Below are positions 57,368-64,000 of a stretch of DNA of 64,000 bases, one piece after another. Location of the stretch: the NCBI GenBank assembly GCA_022710485.1, contig JAKLGU010000001.1:404315-468314 (forward strand), in the 5' to 3' direction. The notes beneath the pieces are model-generated. The model was not told where the DNA came from and made no database searches. It worked only from the letters and a program-made list of their open reading frames with translations. Position 1 is the first letter of the stretch; every line of letters begins with the position of its first letter. A program made the translations under genes and the position numbers. Source of the DNA: Gemmatimonadota bacterium (GTDB lineage: Bacteria; Gemmatimonadota; Gemmatimonadetes; Gemmatimonadales; GWC2-71-9).

Positions 57368-58609
57368 CTACACATCGGCATAGCCCGACAGCCGAGCGTC
57401 CCAAGCGGCTCGCAGGACCAGCCCGACCGACATGCAGCAGACCAGGAAGAACGAGCCGCCGTAGGAAAAGAACGGCAGCGGGATGCCCGTGATCGGCATG
57501 AGGTTGACCGTCATGCCGACGTTCTCGAAGACGTGCGTGAAGAAGAGGGCCAGGATCCCGAAGACCACCAGGCTCGCGAAAGGGTCCGTGGCCCGCCGGG
57601 CGATCCGCAGCAGCACCAGGAAGAGCATCAGGAAGAGAATCAACGCCGCCAGGACGCCGACGAACCCGAGTTCCTCTCCCACCACGGAAAAGATGAAGTC
57701 GGTGTGCTGCGCAGGGAGGAAGGCGAGCCGCTTCTGGGGACCGTCGGTGAACCCGTTGCCGAACCAGCCGCCGGAGCCGATGGCCACCCGGGACTGGATG
57801 GCGTGGTAGCCCGCCGCGCGTGGATCGATCTCGGGATTCAGGAAGGTCAGCAGCCGGTTCTGCTGGTACGGCGCCAGGCGCTGCCAGAGCGGGATGGCCA
57901 GGGCGCCCATGACCGAGTTGACGACGTAGAGGAAGACGCCTTCCACCACGTACGGACGCCACACGAAGAGCAGCACCGCCAGCAGGATCATCCAGAGACC
58001 CCACGTCCAGGTGTTGAACGCGAGGAGAAGGCTCAGGCCGGGGCTCGCCAGCATGAAGAGCAGCGACGGCTTCACCCCGGACCAGAAGAGCATCAGGAAG
58101 AGGATCCCGACGAAAACGATGGCGCTCCCCAGGTCGGGCTGCTTGAGGACGAGCAGGAACGGCACGCCCGCGATCAGGCATGGCCCGATCAGCTCCCGCA
58201 GGTTCCGCGGAGACTCCCGGAGGCCGGAGAGGTACCGCGCGAGCATCAGGATGACCGCCACCTTGGCCAGTTCGGCCGGCTGGCCGATCTGGTGGCCCCC
58301 GACCGCGAGCCAGCTCTTGGTGCTGGCCGCGGTGCCCTGCCCCGTGCCCACGGCCAGCGTGAGGAGCAGGAGGACGACGGCGACGGCGTACGCCGCGGGC
58401 GCCAGCCACTCGACGAGCCGGAACGAGAAGCGGAAAACCACCGCCATCGCGACGACGCCGATGGCCATCCAGACCAGCTGCCGGAGCCACACGCCGTGCG
58501 CCTGGGTGACCACGTCGGTCTGCCCCGCGGAATAGAGGGTGAGCAGGCCGTACGCGGCGAGCAGCAACGTCACCACGAGGAGCGGGCGATCGGGGCCGAG
58601 ATCTCTCAT
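57368..58609 (-). CDS. rodA: RodA, SEDS peptidoglycan polymerase
   Basis: The 413-residue inner-membrane protein has about ten helices of the SEDS family. The signatures KQPDLGSAIVFVGILF (with the catalytic Asp), AFLPAQHTDFIFSVVGEELGF and TGIPLPFFSYGGSF are present. It polymerises glycan strands with its partner PBP2, encoded immediately upstream. ATG 58609 overlaps mrdA as ATGA. It is last in the mre operon. Confidence 0.95.
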   Translation of the reverse strand: MRDLGPDRPLLVVTLLLAAYGLLTLYSAGQTDVVTQAHGVWLRQLVWMAIGVVAMAVVFRFSFRLVEWLAPAAYAVAVVLLLLTLAVGTGQGTAASTKSWLAVGGHQIGQPAELAKVAVILMLARYLSGLRESPRNLRELIGPCLIAGVPFLLVLKQPDLGSAIVFVGILFLMLFWSGVKPSLLFMLASPGLSLLLAFNTWTWGLWMILLAVLLFVWRPYVVEGVFLYVVNSVMGALAIPLWQRLAPYQQNRLLTFLNPEIDPRAAGYHAIQSRVAIGSGGWFGNGFTDGPQKRLAFLPAQHTDFIFSVVGEELGFVGVLAALILFLMLFLVLLRIARRATDPFASLVVFGILALFFTHVFENVGMTVNLMPITGIPLPFFSYGGSFFLVCCMSVGLVLRAAWDARLSGYADV

Positions 58610-60498
58610 GGGCCGGAGGGCGCCGGGGGCGGCGGAAGCACGGTGTCGTCCGCCACCGGATCCACCTGGGGCGTCGAGTCGGGAACGATCTGCATGGAGC
58701 GGGGCGCGGAGTCGGCGGGGAGCGCGATCACGGAGGGCGCGGCGGGAATGCCTGGGCCCGCCACGTACCGGTGGAGCACCCTGTTGACGAAGGGGGCCAC
58801 GTTCGATCCGTGCTCCGCGAATTCCATGATGCTGCCGACGATGATCTGCGGCTTCTCGGCCGGGGCGAACCCGACGTACCACCCGTGGTCCTCGCCGTGG
58901 GAGTTCTGCGCGGTGCCCGTCTTGCCGGCGATGGAGAGGTCGATGCTGCGGCTGGCCGCGGCGGTGCCCCGCTCGACCACGGCGATCAGCGCGGTGCGAA
59001 GGCCCATGAGCTGCTCGGGCGTCAGGCCGAGGTCACGCACCTGGTCGCTCCGCGGCCGCACGATGTAGGGCGTCGGGGCCTCGCCGCCGCTGGCGAGCGC
59101 GGCGTAGAACCTCGTCATGTTGATCACGTTCTGGGTGTTCTCGCCCTGGCCGATCGAGAAATTCAGTGTCGCACCCCACTTGCTCCAGCCGCGGGGACCG
59201 TACTTCCGGTCGAAATACGCCGCGTTGGACGGGTAGATCGGGGCGATTTCGTTCTCGAGATCGATGCCGCTCCGCTCACGGAAGCCCATCAGCACGCCGT
59301 CGCTCAGGATGGCGTCGAGCCCGATCCGCAGGCCGAGCTGGTAGAAATACACGTCGCAGCTCTTGGCGATGGCTCCCTCGAGGTCGAGGCTGCCGTGTCC
59401 CTCCGGCTTCCAGCATCGGAAGTATCGGTTGCCGACCTGCAGCCCGCCCCGGCACGGCTCCGGCATGTGCGTGGTGAAGGTGGCAATGCCCCGCTTCAGC
59501 GCCATGGCCGCCGTGGCGAGCTTGAAGGGTGACGCGGGGGGGTAGCGGGTCTGGATGGCCCGGTCGAGCAACGGACGCGCCGGGTCGTCGTTCAACCGCC
59601 GCCACTCCTCGGTAGAGATGCCGCCGACGAACGCGTTCGGGTCGTAGCCGGGCGCGCTGTAGAGCGCCAGCACCTCGCCGGTCGGCGTGAGCGCCACCAT
59701 CGAGCCCCGCACGCCCGGCGCCGCCGCCTGCCAGAGGCTGTCGATGTACCGCTGCAGCGTCAGGTCGATGGTCGTCCTGATGGCCTCGCCCGGGATGGCG
59801 GCGAGCGCGGGCGCCACGTTCTCCTCCCGCACCAGGCGGCCGCGCGCGTTGACCTCGACGTAGTGGACGCCGGGCCGCCCCCGCAGTTCCTTGTCGTACT
59901 CCTGCTCCAGGCCGGCGCGCCCGACCACCGTCCCCAGCTGGGCCCCGGGGAACCGGTCGGATTCCAGGTCCCGTTCGCTGACCTCACCCACATATCCCAC
60001 GAGGTGCGCCACCGCCGGACCGTCGGGATAGTAGCGCCTCGGCTCCGACTGGATCACGAGGCCGGGCAGCACCGCGCGGTGTTCCTCGAGCCGGGAGACC
60101 ATCTCGAAGGTGCCGTTCCCCACGACGAGCACCGGCTGGTACGGCGCCTGCCGGTACCGCGACATGATGCCGCCCACCTCGCTGGTGTCCAGCGGGACGA
60201 CCTCCCGGAACCGCGCCAGCACCGCGTGCAGCGAGTCCTGCGAGGGTGCGAGGAGCTTGATGGCGTAGCCCGGGACGTTTTCGGCGATGATCAGGCCGTT
60301 GCGGTCGTAGATGATGCCGCGCGGGGCCACCAGCGGCACGATGCGGAGCCGGTTCTTCTCGGCGCGCACCCGGAACCGCTCGTGCTGGACGACCTGGGTG
60401 CGGAAGAAGGCGACGACGAGCACCAGGAAGGTCGCGACGAAGAACCAGCGGGCGATGCCGGCCCGCTCGGCGCGTCGGTAGGAGTGGAACTCGTTCAT
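58606..60498 (-). CDS. mrdA: Penicillin-binding protein 2 (transpeptidase)
   Basis: The 630-residue bitopic protein has one N-terminal transmembrane helix (about 18-36) and a dimerisation domain starting RGIIYDRNGLIIAENVPGYA. The transpeptidase domain has nucleophile Ser323 in SPFK (Ser323 to Lys326), SCD in AKSCDVYFYQLG and KTGT in SIAGKTGTAQNSHGED. A Pro-rich tail of about 50 residues is periplasmic. It crosslinks the lateral wall with RodA and MreBCD. ATG 60498 overlaps mreD. Confidence 0.95.
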   Translation of the reverse strand: MNEFHSYRRAERAGIARWFFVATFLVLVVAFFRTQVVQHERFRVRAEKNRLRIVPLVAPRGIIYDRNGLIIAENVPGYAIKLLAPSQDSLHAVLARFREVVPLDTSEVGGIMSRYRQAPYQPVLVVGNGTFEMVSRLEEHRAVLPGLVIQSEPRRYYPDGPAVAHLVGYVGEVSERDLESDRFPGAQLGTVVGRAGLEQEYDKELRGRPGVHYVEVNARGRLVREENVAPALAAIPGEAIRTTIDLTLQRYIDSLWQAAAPGVRGSMVALTPTGEVLALYSAPGYDPNAFVGGISTEEWRRLNDDPARPLLDRAIQTRYPPASPFKLATAAMALKRGIATFTTHMPEPCRGGLQVGNRYFRCWKPEGHGSLDLEGAIAKSCDVYFYQLGLRIGLDAILSDGVLMGFRERSGIDLENEIAPIYPSNAAYFDRKYGPRGWSKWGATLNFSIGQGENTQNVINMTRFYAALASGGEAPTPYIVRPRSDQVRDLGLTPEQLMGLRTALIAVVERGTAAASRSIDLSIAGKTGTAQNSHGEDHGWYVGFAPAEKPQIIVGSIMEFAEHGSNVAPFVNRVLHRYVAGPGIPAAPSVIALPADSAPRSMQIVPDSTPQVDPVADDTVLPPPPAPSGP

Positions 60499-60992
60499 TC
60501 CTCGAGCCGGATGTCGAGCCAGTCGCGGAAGATTCCGAGCACCAGCACACCCGTCACGGCGGTGCTGAGGGCCAGGAGCGGGCTCCAGACACCCAGCTGC
60601 ACCACCAGTTCCTTGCCGCCGGTGCCACTCGCCACGAGGACCAGGAGGTCCCGCAGCCAGACGCCCGCCGCGATGAACCCGGCGTTGACCAGGAGGTTGT
60701 CGGCGAAGAAGACCGCGCGTCCCCATGCCGCCGTGTACCCGACCAGGGTGTTGGCCAGCATGGCCGCGCCGAAGCGCGCCGGCGTGAGCGCGTCGCTCGC
60801 GAAGCCGATCAGGAACCCCGCGAACGCGGCCGCGCCGGGGCGGCTCCGAATGGCGAAGATCATGAGGCCGAGCATCAGGAAGTCGGGCGCCACCCTGGGG
60901 TTCCCGAGTCGGGGCCGCACGTAGAACTGCAGCCCGAGCAGCAGCAGCATGACGAGGCTGAACCGGATCCGTCGCGCGCGGGCGGCACTCAC
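60495..60992 (-). CDS. mreD: Rod-shape protein MreD
   Basis: The 165-residue protein has five or six hydrophobic helices and little conserved sequence, as usual for MreD. The identification rests on size, topology and position between mreC and mrdA. GTG 60992 overlaps mreC as GTGA. Confidence 0.85.
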   Translation of the reverse strand: MSAARARRIRFSLVMLLLLGLQFYVRPRLGNPRVAPDFLMLGLMIFAIRSRPGAAAFAGFLIGFASDALTPARFGAAMLANTLVGYTAAWGRAVFFADNLLVNAGFIAAGVWLRDLLVLVASGTGGKELVVQLGVWSPLLALSTAVTGVLVLGIFRDWLDIRLEE

Positions 60993-61825
60993 GGGAGCGA
61001 GTCCTCCTGCCCCTGACCCGCCCACACGGTGCCGGCGGGCACGATGAGGGCGTGGCTCACCCGGGCGGGCGCGGCGGCCGGCCGGACCAGGTAGACGCGC
61101 TCCCACCCCTCCGACTGCCGCACAACGCCCACCACCGTCCCGATGGGGAGCCCTCGCGGGTACACCCCGCCGAGGCCCGAGGTGACCACCGCCGTGCCGG
61201 CGGGCACCGAGTCGCGGTACGGCACGCCGCGCAGCTCGAGCATCGGCTCGCGGATGGAGGCGTCCGCCGTGACGCCGACGATGCCCGTGACGGAGCCGTC
61301 GAGCGTGACGGCGCTGGCCCGGAAGTCGGGATGCGCCCACGTGAGGGCGATCGACGTGCTGGGGCCGGCGGTGAGGATGAAGCCCAGCAGCCCTTCAGGC
61401 GCCACCACCGCCTGGAACGGTTGGATGCCCGACTGGCGCCCCGCGCTCAGCAGGAGCGTGCGACCGTCCGTCGGAACCGGCTGGTGGAGGACTTCGGCGG
61501 AGATGACGCGGGTGGGCAGCCGCGCGGCCAGGCCGAGCAGCGCGCGGAGCTGGCGGTTTTCATCGAGGAGGACGGGGAGCGACTGCGCGGCCACGGCGGC
61601 GGAATCGCGCTCGGCCGTGAGGAGTTCGAAACGGGCCAGGCTGGTCCGCGAGGACTCCGCGCGGCGCTGCAGGGCGATGAGCGGGGCCAGCGCGGTGCTC
61701 CTCGCGCTGGACGCCGCGGCGTACTGCCAGCTCTCCGGCGCGAACAGCGCGCCGATGGAGAGCGCGATGCAGAGGACGAACAGGGCGGTGTCGCGACGGG
61801 CAAACGTGCGATCCGGCGCCAGCAT
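60989..61825 (-). CDS. mreC: Rod-shape protein MreC
   Basis: This 278-residue bitopic protein has one transmembrane helix near residues 13-31. A coiled coil follows (about 50-100), then a beta-rich periplasmic part (VVAPEGLLGFILTAGPSTSIAL, then TAVVTSGLGGVYPRGLPIG). It links MreB to PBP2/RodA. ATG 61825 follows the mreB stop by one base. Confidence 0.93.
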   Translation of the reverse strand: MLAPDRTFARRDTALFVLCIALSIGALFAPESWQYAAASSARSTALAPLIALQRRAESSRTSLARFELLTAERDSAAVAAQSLPVLLDENRQLRALLGLAARLPTRVISAEVLHQPVPTDGRTLLLSAGRQSGIQPFQAVVAPEGLLGFILTAGPSTSIALTWAHPDFRASAVTLDGSVTGIVGVTADASIREPMLELRGVPYRDSVPAGTAVVTSGLGGVYPRGLPIGTVVGVVRQSEGWERVYLVRPAAAPARVSHALIVPAGTVWAGQGQEDSLP

Positions 61826-61826
61826 G

Positions 61827-62873
61827 CTACTTGGAAAGGACGCTTTGGTACTTCAGCGGATCGTCGAGGATGCGGCCGGTGCCGCGGACGACGCAGGTGA
61901 GCGGGTCCTCGTCCACGTGGATCGGGAGCCCGGTCTCCTGCGCGAGCAGGACGTCCAGCCCGCGGATCAGGGCGCCGCCCCCCGTCATGATGATGCCGCG
62001 GTCCACGATGTCGCTGGCCAGCTCCGGCGGCGTGATTTCCAGCGCCCGGCGCACCGCGTCCACGATCTGCTGGATGGGCTCCTGCACCGCCTCGCGGATC
62101 TCGGACGAATGCACGCGGACGGTCTTCGGGATCCCGGACACAAGGTCCCGCCCCTTGACCTCCATCTCGCGCTCCTCGCCCACCGGCGCCGCGGAGCCGA
62201 TCTTGATCTTGATGGCCTCCGCCGTGGGCTCGCCGACGAGGAGGTTGTAGTTCTTCCGCATGAACTGCACGATGGCCATGTCGAGCTCGTCGCCGCCGGT
62301 GCGGATCGAGGTGTCCGACACGATGCCCGACAGCGCGATGACGGCGATCTCGGTGGTCCCGCCGCCGATGTCGATGACCATGTTGCCGGTGGGTGTCTCG
62401 ACCGGGAGGCCCACGCCGATGGCCGCCGCCATCGGCTCCGCCACCATCCACACTTCCTTGGCGCCCGCCGTCTCCGCGGAATCGCGCACCGCGCGCCGCT
62501 CGACCTCGGTGATGCCGCTCGGCACGCACACGATGACCTTCGGCTTCACCCGGAAGACGTGCTTGTCGATGATGGTCTTGAGGAAGTAGCGCAGCATCTT
62601 TTCGGTCACGTCGAAGTCGGCAATGACGCCGTCCTTCAGCGGCCGCACGGCGAGGATGCCGTCGGGCGTGCGCCCGAGCATCCGCTTCGCCTCGAGCCCG
62701 ATGCCCTTGATCTTGCCCGTGGCTTTTTCTAGCGCGACGACGGAAGGCTCGTTCAGCACGATGCCCTCCCCCTTCACGTAGATCAGCGTATTCGCCGTGC
62801 CCAGATCGACCGCGATTTCATTGGCGGGGATGAGCGAGCTCAAGCGAAAGGAGCGGAAGGAGGGCAGCTTCAT
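61827..62873 (-). CDS. mreB: Rod-shape actin homologue MreB
   Basis: The 348-residue filament protein directs cell-wall elongation. Actin-fold nucleotide motifs are [33 protein letters not shown] and [27 protein letters not shown] is also conserved. ATG 62873 is preceded directly by AGAGG, which is too close to be ideal. A clear promoter lies upstream. It heads mreB-mreC-mreD-mrdA-rodA. Confidence 0.97.
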   Translation of the reverse strand: MKLPSFRSFRLSSLIPANEIAVDLGTANTLIYVKGEGIVLNEPSVVALEKATGKIKGIGLEAKRMLGRTPDGILAVRPLKDGVIADFDVTEKMLRYFLKTIIDKHVFRVKPKVIVCVPSGITEVERRAVRDSAETAGAKEVWMVAEPMAAAIGVGLPVETPTGNMVIDIGGGTTEIAVIALSGIVSDTSIRTGGDELDMAIVQFMRKNYNLLVGEPTAEAIKIKIGSAAPVGEEREMEVKGRDLVSGIPKTVRVHSSEIREAVQEPIQQIVDAVRRALEITPPELASDIVDRGIIMTGGGALIRGLDVLLAQETGLPIHVDEDPLTCVVRGTGRILDDPLKYQSVLSK

Positions 62874-62922
62874 CCTCTGGGCATTCTCACGGCGATCGGT
62901 TGGGAGGGGGGCTGACAAGGCA

Positions 62923-62951
62923 AAGCTAACGGATGCCGTAAATCGGGACAA
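62923..62951 (-). promoter_or_regulatory. mre operon promoter
   Basis: On the minus strand TTGTCC (62946-62951), 17 bp, TAGCTT (62923-62928). The -10 box is identical to that of lexA. It predicts a transcript start near 62916 and a leader of about 43 bases. Confidence 0.6.
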
Positions 62952-62967
62952 GACGGAGAGTTAGGCC

Positions 62968-63405
62968 CTAGTGCCCGGTGCTCCCGAATCCCCCCTCCCC
63001 CCGGTCCGTCGGGGGGAGCGTTTCCACCTCCAGGAACGAGGCCGGCTCGACCCTGGCCACCAGCATCTGGGCAATCCGCATGCCCCGGCTGATCCGCACC
63101 GGCTCGCTCCCGAGGTTGACCAGCGCCACCTTGAGCTCGCCGCGGTAGTCGCTGTCGATGGTGGCCGGCGTATTGGGGAGTGTGAGCCCCTGTTTCAGCG
63201 CCAGCCCGGAACGGGGACGGAGCTGGACCTCGAACCCGGCGGGGATGGCGATTGCAAAACCTGTGGCAAAAAGCCGCCGCTCCATCGGGCCCAGTTCGCC
63301 GTCCTCGGCGCTCGACAGGTCGAACCCCGCCGACCCCGGCGTGGCCCGCGCGGGCAGGGGGAGCCCCTCCCCGTGCGGGAGCCGAACGATACGGATTTCA
63401 GTCAT
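62968..63405 (-). CDS. dut: Deoxyuridine triphosphatase
   Basis: The 145-residue trimeric enzyme hydrolyses dUTP to dUMP. All five family motifs are visible: [45 protein letters not shown] and the C-terminal [13 protein letters not shown] 63405. A CRP-like box lies eight bases upstream. Confidence 0.96.
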   Translation of the reverse strand: MTEIRIVRLPHGEGLPLPARATPGSAGFDLSSAEDGELGPMERRLFATGFAIAIPAGFEVQLRPRSGLALKQGLTLPNTPATIDSDYRGELKVALVNLGSEPVRISRGMRIAQMLVARVEPASFLEVETLPPTDRGEGGFGSTGH

Positions 63406-63412
63406 CGGATCA

Positions 63413-63428
63413 TGTGACAGGCGTCACG
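63413..63428. promoter_or_regulatory. CRP/FNR-type box before dut
   Basis: TGTGA-CAGGCG-TCACG matches the CRP consensus TGTGA-N6-TCACA at nine of ten positions and contains the perfect inverted repeat GTGAC-N4-GTCAC. It lies between dut and the ald stop, so close to the dut start that binding would block rather than activate. Confidence 0.35.
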
Positions 63429-63447
63429 TCGCGGAGTCGGTCGGTGC

Positions 63448-64000
63448 CTACAGGACCGACTCGACGTCCACCAGCGGGAGGCCGAACGCCTCCGCCACGC
63501 CCGGATACACCACCTTGCCCTCGACCACGTTCAGGCCGAGCATGAGCGCGCGGTCCGCCTTGCAAGCCGCCTTCCAGCCCAGCTTGGCCAGCTTGAGGCC
63601 GTAGGGCAGCGTGGCGTTGGTGAGCGCCAGCGTGGAGGTGCGCGGGACGCCGCCCGGCATGTTGGCCACGGCGTAGTGCAGGATGCCGTCCACGAAGTAG
63701 GTCGGGTTCTCGTGGGTCGTGGGCTTGATCGTCTCGACGCAGCCCCCCTGGTCCACCGCCACGTCCACGATGACCGAGCCCGGCTTCATGGTGGCCAGGT
63801 CGGCCCGCTTGACCAGGTGCGGCGCCTTGGCGCCCGGCAGGAGCACCGCGCCCACCACGAGGTCGGCGCGGCGGATGCACTCGAGGATGTTGTGGCGGTT
63901 CGAGTAGGCGGTGTCCACGTTGGCCGGCAGCACGTCGTCGAGATACCGGAGCCGGTCGAGCGAGATGTCGAGGATCGTCACGTGCGCCCCGAGACCCGCC
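63448..64000 (-). CDS. ald: Alanine dehydrogenase, C-terminal part (partial)
   Basis: The last 184 codons of an L-alanine dehydrogenase are present. The frame runs off the window end. It shows [16 protein letters not shown] of the NAD-binding half, [31 protein letters not shown], then [20 protein letters not shown] and [19 protein letters not shown]. The enzyme interconverts alanine with pyruvate and ammonia. The N-terminal catalytic part lies beyond 64000. The 42-base gap to dut carries the CRP-like box. Confidence 0.93.
   Translation of the reverse strand, partial: AGLGAHVTILDISLDRLRYLDDVLPANVDTAYSNRHNILECIRRADLVVGAVLLPGAKAPHLVKRADLATMKPGSVIVDVAVDQGGCVETIKPTTHENPTYFVDGILHYAVANMPGGVPRTSTLALTNATLPYGLKLAKLGWKAACKADRALMLGLNVVEGKVVYPGVAEAFGLPLVDVESVL

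Overview
The window is chromosomal DNA of a very G+C-rich, Gram-negative-type bacterium. Outer-membrane receptors, a periplasmic HtrA-type protease, MreBCD/PBP2/RodA and panBCD-type housekeeping genes all point that way. Several features are typical of Gemmatimonadota: a Ser/Thr kinase beginning with an SETLDRLQ-like leader, a carboxypeptidase-regulatory-domain TonB receptor with a signal peptide ending in LPAQ, and densely packed overlapping genes. The phylum is an inference from gene style, not from a marker phylogeny. I see no prophage, IS element, CRISPR array, rRNA or tRNA. One RNA gene, a tmRNA, is present.

Layout. (1) 1-10.5 kb, mostly plus strand: the end of an ABC ATPase and its permease, a lipoprotein cytochrome c, a TonB-dependent receptor, a small outer-membrane barrel, a membrane Ser/Thr kinase with FlgO/TolB-like and TPR-like parts, and an Ig-like lipoprotein. 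(2) 10.5-12.8 kb: a divergent pair, a D-2-hydroxyacid dehydrogenase and glycerate kinase. (3) 12.8-21.6 kb, minus strand: a nine-gene overlapping operon read as HEAT-repeat protein, HD-GYP protein, membrane GAF-MCP protein, folK, panB, panC, panD, yqeK-like, LytR_C-like. The first two proteins appear to share an N-terminal domain that I cannot assign. (4) 21.7-36.7 kb, plus strand: lexA, then a 13-gene chain truA, htrA, purB, purC, psd, pssA, purS, purQ, zinc-ribbon gene, purL, purF, ppdK, purE, with nearly every stop overlapping the next start. It ends in an 8-bp tandem repeat and a bidirectional terminator.

(5) 36.8-42.2 kb, minus strand: arylsulfatase, tmRNA (ssrA) with its own promoter and terminator, an outer-membrane protein, and a DUF1254/DUF1214 lipoprotein. 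(6) 42.3-46.4 kb, minus strand: diguanylate cyclase, corA, larB, dus. (7) 46.5-49.2 kb, plus strand: a PTS IIA-type protein, then a Tat-signal small subunit and a GMC oxidoreductase. (8) 49.3-57.3 kb, minus strand: hisS-proS-lysA-guaA and accD-folC. (9) 57.4-64 kb, minus strand: the cell-shape operon mreB-mreC-mreD-mrdA-rodA, dut, and the C-terminal part of alanine dehydrogenase.

Regulatory reading. Several plus- and minus-strand genes carry a recognisable sigma-70-type promoter, TTGnnn, 17-18 bp, TAGnTT or similar. For truA, dus, the PTS IIA gene, glycerate kinase and perhaps hisS, the -10 box lies only about 11-14 nt before the start codon, so the mRNAs are predicted to be leaderless. Many exported proteins instead have strong GGAGG ribosome sites. 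An 8-bp repeat family, CGGGG(A/C)AG, occurs after purE and inside the first codons of lysA, where copy-number change would alter the reading frame.
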